From the NCBI GenBank assembly GCA_045599805.1, contig JAZRWQ010000106.1, positions 1 to 8,988 of the forward strand: a stretch of DNA of 8,988 bases, in the 5' to 3' direction. A program made the position numbers and the translations under genes. Shown piece after piece: positions 6,221 to 8,988 of the stretch (its first letter is position 1; each line of letters begins with the position of its first letter). Source of the stretch: JAZRWQ01 sp045599805. GTDB lineage: Bacteria; Bacillota; Clostridia; Oscillospirales; UMGS1783. The notes beneath the pieces are model-generated. The model saw only the letters and a list, made by a program, of their open reading frames with translations. It made no database searches and was not told the DNA's origin.

Positions 6221-6254
6221 ACTCTTCATGCTTTTCGCATCAAAGCTTTTAAAG

Positions 6255-6296
6255 GGGGAACGCGGTTTTCCCCTGCGGCAGGAGTAAACCCCTGCC
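6255..6296. repeat. Two adjacent small GC-rich hairpins between leftward genes
   Basis: GGGGAA/TTCCCC (6255-6260 and 6268-6273) and GGCAGG/CCTGCC (6277-6282 and 6291-6296) form neighbouring short stems in the gap after the GLUG gene. Read leftward, the first is followed by CTTTAAAA, which is a weak tail, so partial termination or mRNA processing and stabilisation between the two genes is possible. No clear promoter is seen in this gap. Confidence 0.4.
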
Positions 6297-6305
6297 CTGC
6301 AAAAC

Positions 6306-8988
6306 TTATTTCGCCTTTTTCTTTTTGCGTACAAAGAGTACCGCAGTGGTAACTATGCCGGCAATAAGGCATGTGCCGATGACGATGAAGGCGGGCAGGC
6401 TTTGCAGGCTGAATACCGAGGCGGTGAAGGAAAGGATGCCGATATAGTTTCTCGGATAAACGTTATTATCCTCGATCTTCCATGGGGTGAGGACGGTATC
6501 GGCGGTTGATTTCTTTCTTGCAAAATCGGTAAGCTTTGTTGCGGTTGCATCAAGCTTTGAGGCGGTGGAGGAGATTGCATCCGCCGCTATTGCGGTGCCG
6601 CTGCCGCAGACGGGCAGTCCGGCGGTCTTGGCAACGTAGTAGAGACTTTCCGCCGTAATCTTGTTTTCAGGCGCTTCAATTGTGCCTGCGAGATAGCCGC
6701 AGCTGTCGGCGGCGGCGAATTTGCAGGTGGTAAAGCAGCCGAGGATGGAGGCGGAATTTATTTCAGAGCCGATGAAGCCGACGATGCCGCCGTGCTCGCG
6801 TACAACACCGACCGGCTTTTTCGGTACGGCGAAGCTGCCGAGATTTGAGCAGTTGATTATTACGGGATCGCCCCACAGGACGCAGCCGAGGATGCCGCCT
6901 ACCGCCTTTTCGCCGGTTATCTTTGCCTTTTCGCCGGTTACGCAGTTATAGATTTTGCCGCCGGTAAGACTTCCGCCGACGATGCCGCCGATGCTGGTGA
7001 CAGCGCCGGTAACCGAGCCGTCAAGACGGCAGTTGGAAACCGTGCTCTGATCCATCATGCCGATAACGCCGCCGCAGTTTCCATCCGTGCCTTTTATGGT
7101 GGCGGAAACAAGACAGTTGTCAATGACCGAATTTCCGTAAGCGAAGCCTGCGATGCCGCCTACAGCGCCTGTGCCGTCAACCTTACCGGATACTTCAAGG
7201 TTTGTTACCTTGGCGCCGTTCAGCTCACAGAAAAGTCCGGTCTCGCCTTCGGCGGTTTCCTTTACGGCGAGCTTAAGGGTATGGTAATCGCCGTCAAAAA
7301 TACCCGAGAAGGGGCGGCCGGGCATACCTACCTTCGGCCCGTCGTATGTAAAGTTTCTTGTAACGCGGAAATACTTTCCGGCATAGCTTTCGCCGGCGCA
7401 GATATTATCCGACAATACGTACAGATGCTCGGGGAGGGAAATGCGATAGGGATCGATCACCGTACCGCTGCCGCGTATCTCCGTGGAGTCGCAGACAAAG
7501 CTCTTGGGATAGAGTACCTTATTTACGGTGTCATTTGTCCATGAGGTCAGGGCAATGTCGCCCTCTTTTTTGCCGGAGGCGTAATTAGTCAAGATCGTGG
7601 TAGTTTCGGAATATCGCAGTTCGGCTTTGTAGGTGGCTGCAGCCGTTAAGCCATTTGCCGCATCGCTGCCGACCGCATTTGTTATGTCGCTTTGCATACC
7701 CGAATAAAACAGTGTGGTTATTCCCTTGCCGGTCGCGTCATTTTCGGTGTAGTACTGAATGGGCTTTCCGCCCTCGTTGCTGCCTACGATAAAGCCGCGC
7801 AGCTCACTGCCGCCGACCGTGCACTTGGAAAAGCAGTTGAGTATGCTGATGGAATCTATTTGATCGCTGATGCAGCCGACGATGCCGCCGAAGGCTTTGC
7901 CGGAGGAAAGCGGATTTTCGTTTTCATCGCGGGGTACATCGGTGCTGCCGAGGGCGGAGCAGTTTATGATCTTCACGTCGCCCCACTGTGCCAGGCCGAC
8001 GATGTTGCCGACATTGGCATCGCCGATGACCTTGCCCGCACCGACACAGTTTATGACCTTGCTTGAGCTGTGCAGCCAGCCGACAACGCCGCCTGTGGTT
8101 ATCGCATGACCGGTTACCGTACCGTCTACACGGCAGTTGGATATGGTGGAGGTGTGCGCCATACCGACGATTCCGCCCACATTTACCGATGTGCCGGTTA
8201 CCGTGGCGGTAACATGGCAGTTGTCGATGACCGTCCCGTTATAAGCGTGAGCGGTGATACCGCCGACACAGTCCGCGCCGTTTATGTATCCGGAGACCGT
8301 GAGGTTCTTCACCGATGCGCCGTTAAGCTCGCTGAAGAGTCCCGTAAAGGAGCCGCCGTCGATCTGCACGGCAATAGTGTGATAGTCGCCGTCGAAATGA
8401 CCGGCAAAATGAGTGTGATTTATGCCGAGAGGATCGCCGGTATAGGTGATGCTGTTTGTGAGCTTAAAGTACCTGTCTTGGTAGTCTATGCCGTGATTTA
8501 AGTCGTTTGCAAGCTCCTCCAGATGCTCTGTTGTGGAGATGATATAGGGATCGCTTTCGGTGCCGCTTCCGTTTATCGCGTTCTGCGAGGCATTGACAAG
8601 ATCGGGCAGGGCACATCCGCGGATCGAGTCTACCGACCAGTAGAGCCAGTCGGCACGGTCATTGGATGTGGTGTTGTCGCGGATATAGGTATTCATTTTG
8701 TTTACAAGTGTCGCCTTGCAGTCCTCTACCGAAAGCTCCGTGCCTTTATAATCCAAAGAAAATCCATAGATGTCAGCATATAAATTTCTCGTATTGAGAG
8801 TTAAGGCACTTATATCCCTGTAATAGCAGTTGATAAACTTTCCTTTGCAGACGAAATTCCCTTTGCTGTTGACATCATAAGCGGCGATGGGGCCGGTGTA
8901 TGCCGCTATAAAAGGATCGTACGCTTTGCTGCCGGGGTAATAGGAAAGCTTTTTGGTAAAGTTAAAGCAGTTTTCAACGGTCATATTA
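6306..8988 (-). CDS. Membrane-anchored surface protein with duplicated GLUG-repeat modules (5' partial)
   Basis: This is a large extracellular protein whose frame is open at the right edge; residues are counted from the ATG at 8984, which is unlikely to be the true start. Residues 1-130 look like the end of a further upstream module. Module A (about 139-495) and module B (about 505-846) share the same plan. Each opens with GSGTxxDPYxIS, then EHLxxL, FDGDYHT, and GLFxELNGAxVxNLxVSG. A series of GLUG motifs of the type VGGIVGxxxxSTISNC follows (for example 269-284, 298-313, 366-384, 608-624, 637-652, 666-681, 696-712), and each ends in a Trp/LYP segment (SWTNDTVNKVLYP, PWKIEDNNVYP). The protein ends with a hydrophobic helix (about 863-884) and RKKKKAK. 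No LPxTG sorting signal is present, so it is anchored by the membrane helix. GLUG repeats are predicted to form a beta-solenoid; adhesion is a common guess but the ligand is unknown. Confidence 0.85.
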   Translation of the reverse strand, partial: NMTVENCFNFTKKLSYYPGSKAYDPFIAAYTGPIAAYDVNSKGNFVCKGKFINCYYRDISALTLNTRNLYADIYGFSLDYKGTELSVEDCKATLVNKMNTYIRDNTTSNDRADWLYWSVDSIRGCALPDLVNASQNAINGSGTESDPYIISTTEHLEELANDLNHGIDYQDRYFKLTNSITYTGDPLGINHTHFAGHFDGDYHTIAVQIDGGSFTGLFSELNGASVKNLTVSGYINGADCVGGITAHAYNGTVIDNCHVTATVTGTSVNVGGIVGMAHTSTISNCRVDGTVTGHAITTGGVVGWLHSSSKVINCVGAGKVIGDANVGNIVGLAQWGDVKIINCSALGSTDVPRDENENPLSSGKAFGGIVGCISDQIDSISILNCFSKCTVGGSELRGFIVGSNEGGKPIQYYTENDATGKGITTLFYSGMQSDITNAVGSDAANGLTAAATYKAELRYSETTTILTNYASGKKEGDIALTSWTNDTVNKVLYPKSFVCDSTEIRGSGTVIDPYRISLPEHLYVLSDNICAGESYAGKYFRVTRNFTYDGPKVGMPGRPFSGIFDGDYHTLKLAVKETAEGETGLFCELNGAKVTNLEVSGKVDGTGAVGGIAGFAYGNSVIDNCLVSATIKGTDGNCGGVIGMMDQSTVSNCRLDGSVTGAVTSIGGIVGGSLTGGKIYNCVTGEKAKITGEKAVGGILGCVLWGDPVIINCSNLGSFAVPKKPVGVVREHGGIVGFIGSEINSASILGCFTTCKFAAADSCGYLAGTIEAPENKITAESLYYVAKTAGLPVCGSGTAIAADAISSTASKLDATATKLTDFARKKSTADTVLTPWKIEDNNVYPRNYIGILSFTASVFSLQSLPAFIVIGTCLIAGIVTTAVLFVRKKKKAK

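Noticed and set aside
7692..8501. Several + strand frames opposite the GLUG protein, with repeated Ala/Asp/Gly-rich products
   Set aside because: Their repetitive look is the mirror of the GLUG repeats on the - strand, which has clear domain structure and a C-terminal anchor.
6447..8570. Possible CRISPR-like or DNA-level tandem repeat array
   Set aside because: The repeats are at protein level (GLUG motifs), with diverged DNA and no constant repeat-spacer pattern.

Overview
The window looks like a chromosomal segment from a Gram-positive anaerobe of the Clostridia type, possibly an Oscillospiraceae/Ruminococcaceae-like gut bacterium. The grounds are strong AAGGAGG-type ribosome binding sites, tightly packed genes, a Firmicutes-style Tad locus, and GLUG-repeat surface proteins of the kind common in gut Clostridia. 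This placement is an inference from gene style; there is no rRNA or other marker gene.

Left part (1-5381, + strand): six genes in one direction with overlaps or gaps of about 33 bases or less between starts and stops, so almost certainly one operon. The order is a CpaF/TadA secretion ATPase (5' end cut by the window), TadB and TadC inner-membrane platform proteins, a small DUF192 protein, an acidic coiled-coil protein with a DivIVA-like N-terminal motif, and a TadG-like pseudopilin with a repetitive, probably beta-helical C-terminal domain. Together this is most of a tight-adherence (Tad/Flp) type IVc pilus machine: the ATPase drives a TadB/TadC platform that assembles pilins at the membrane. 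The DUF192 and coiled-coil genes sit inside the operon, in the stretch leading to the pseudopilin, and are the least explained parts. The Flp pilin, prepilin peptidase and CpaE-type genes are not in the window and would be expected upstream.

Middle (5382-5763): a gene-free stretch of about 380 bases between convergent transcription units, packed with hairpins. Two nearly identical 34-base hairpins (5441-5474 and 5717-5750) lie at its ends. Each sits just downstream of one of the two converging gene sets and probably acts as its terminator. Between them are an 11-bp stem, an imperfect hairpin of about 58 bases and a perfect 12-bp stem. This looks like a dispersed repeat or MITE-like element rather than a gene.

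Right part (5764-8988, - strand): a large surface protein (at least 892 residues, start beyond the right edge) with two duplicated GLUG-repeat modules and a C-terminal membrane anchor. It is followed by a small signal-anchored protein resembling DUF3574. The two are probably co-transcribed leftward. The 82 bases between them hold small GC-rich hairpins but no convincing promoter. A plausible reading is a cell-surface locus: an adhesive pilus operon next to a membrane-anchored surface protein. A functional link between the two sides is not shown by the sequence.
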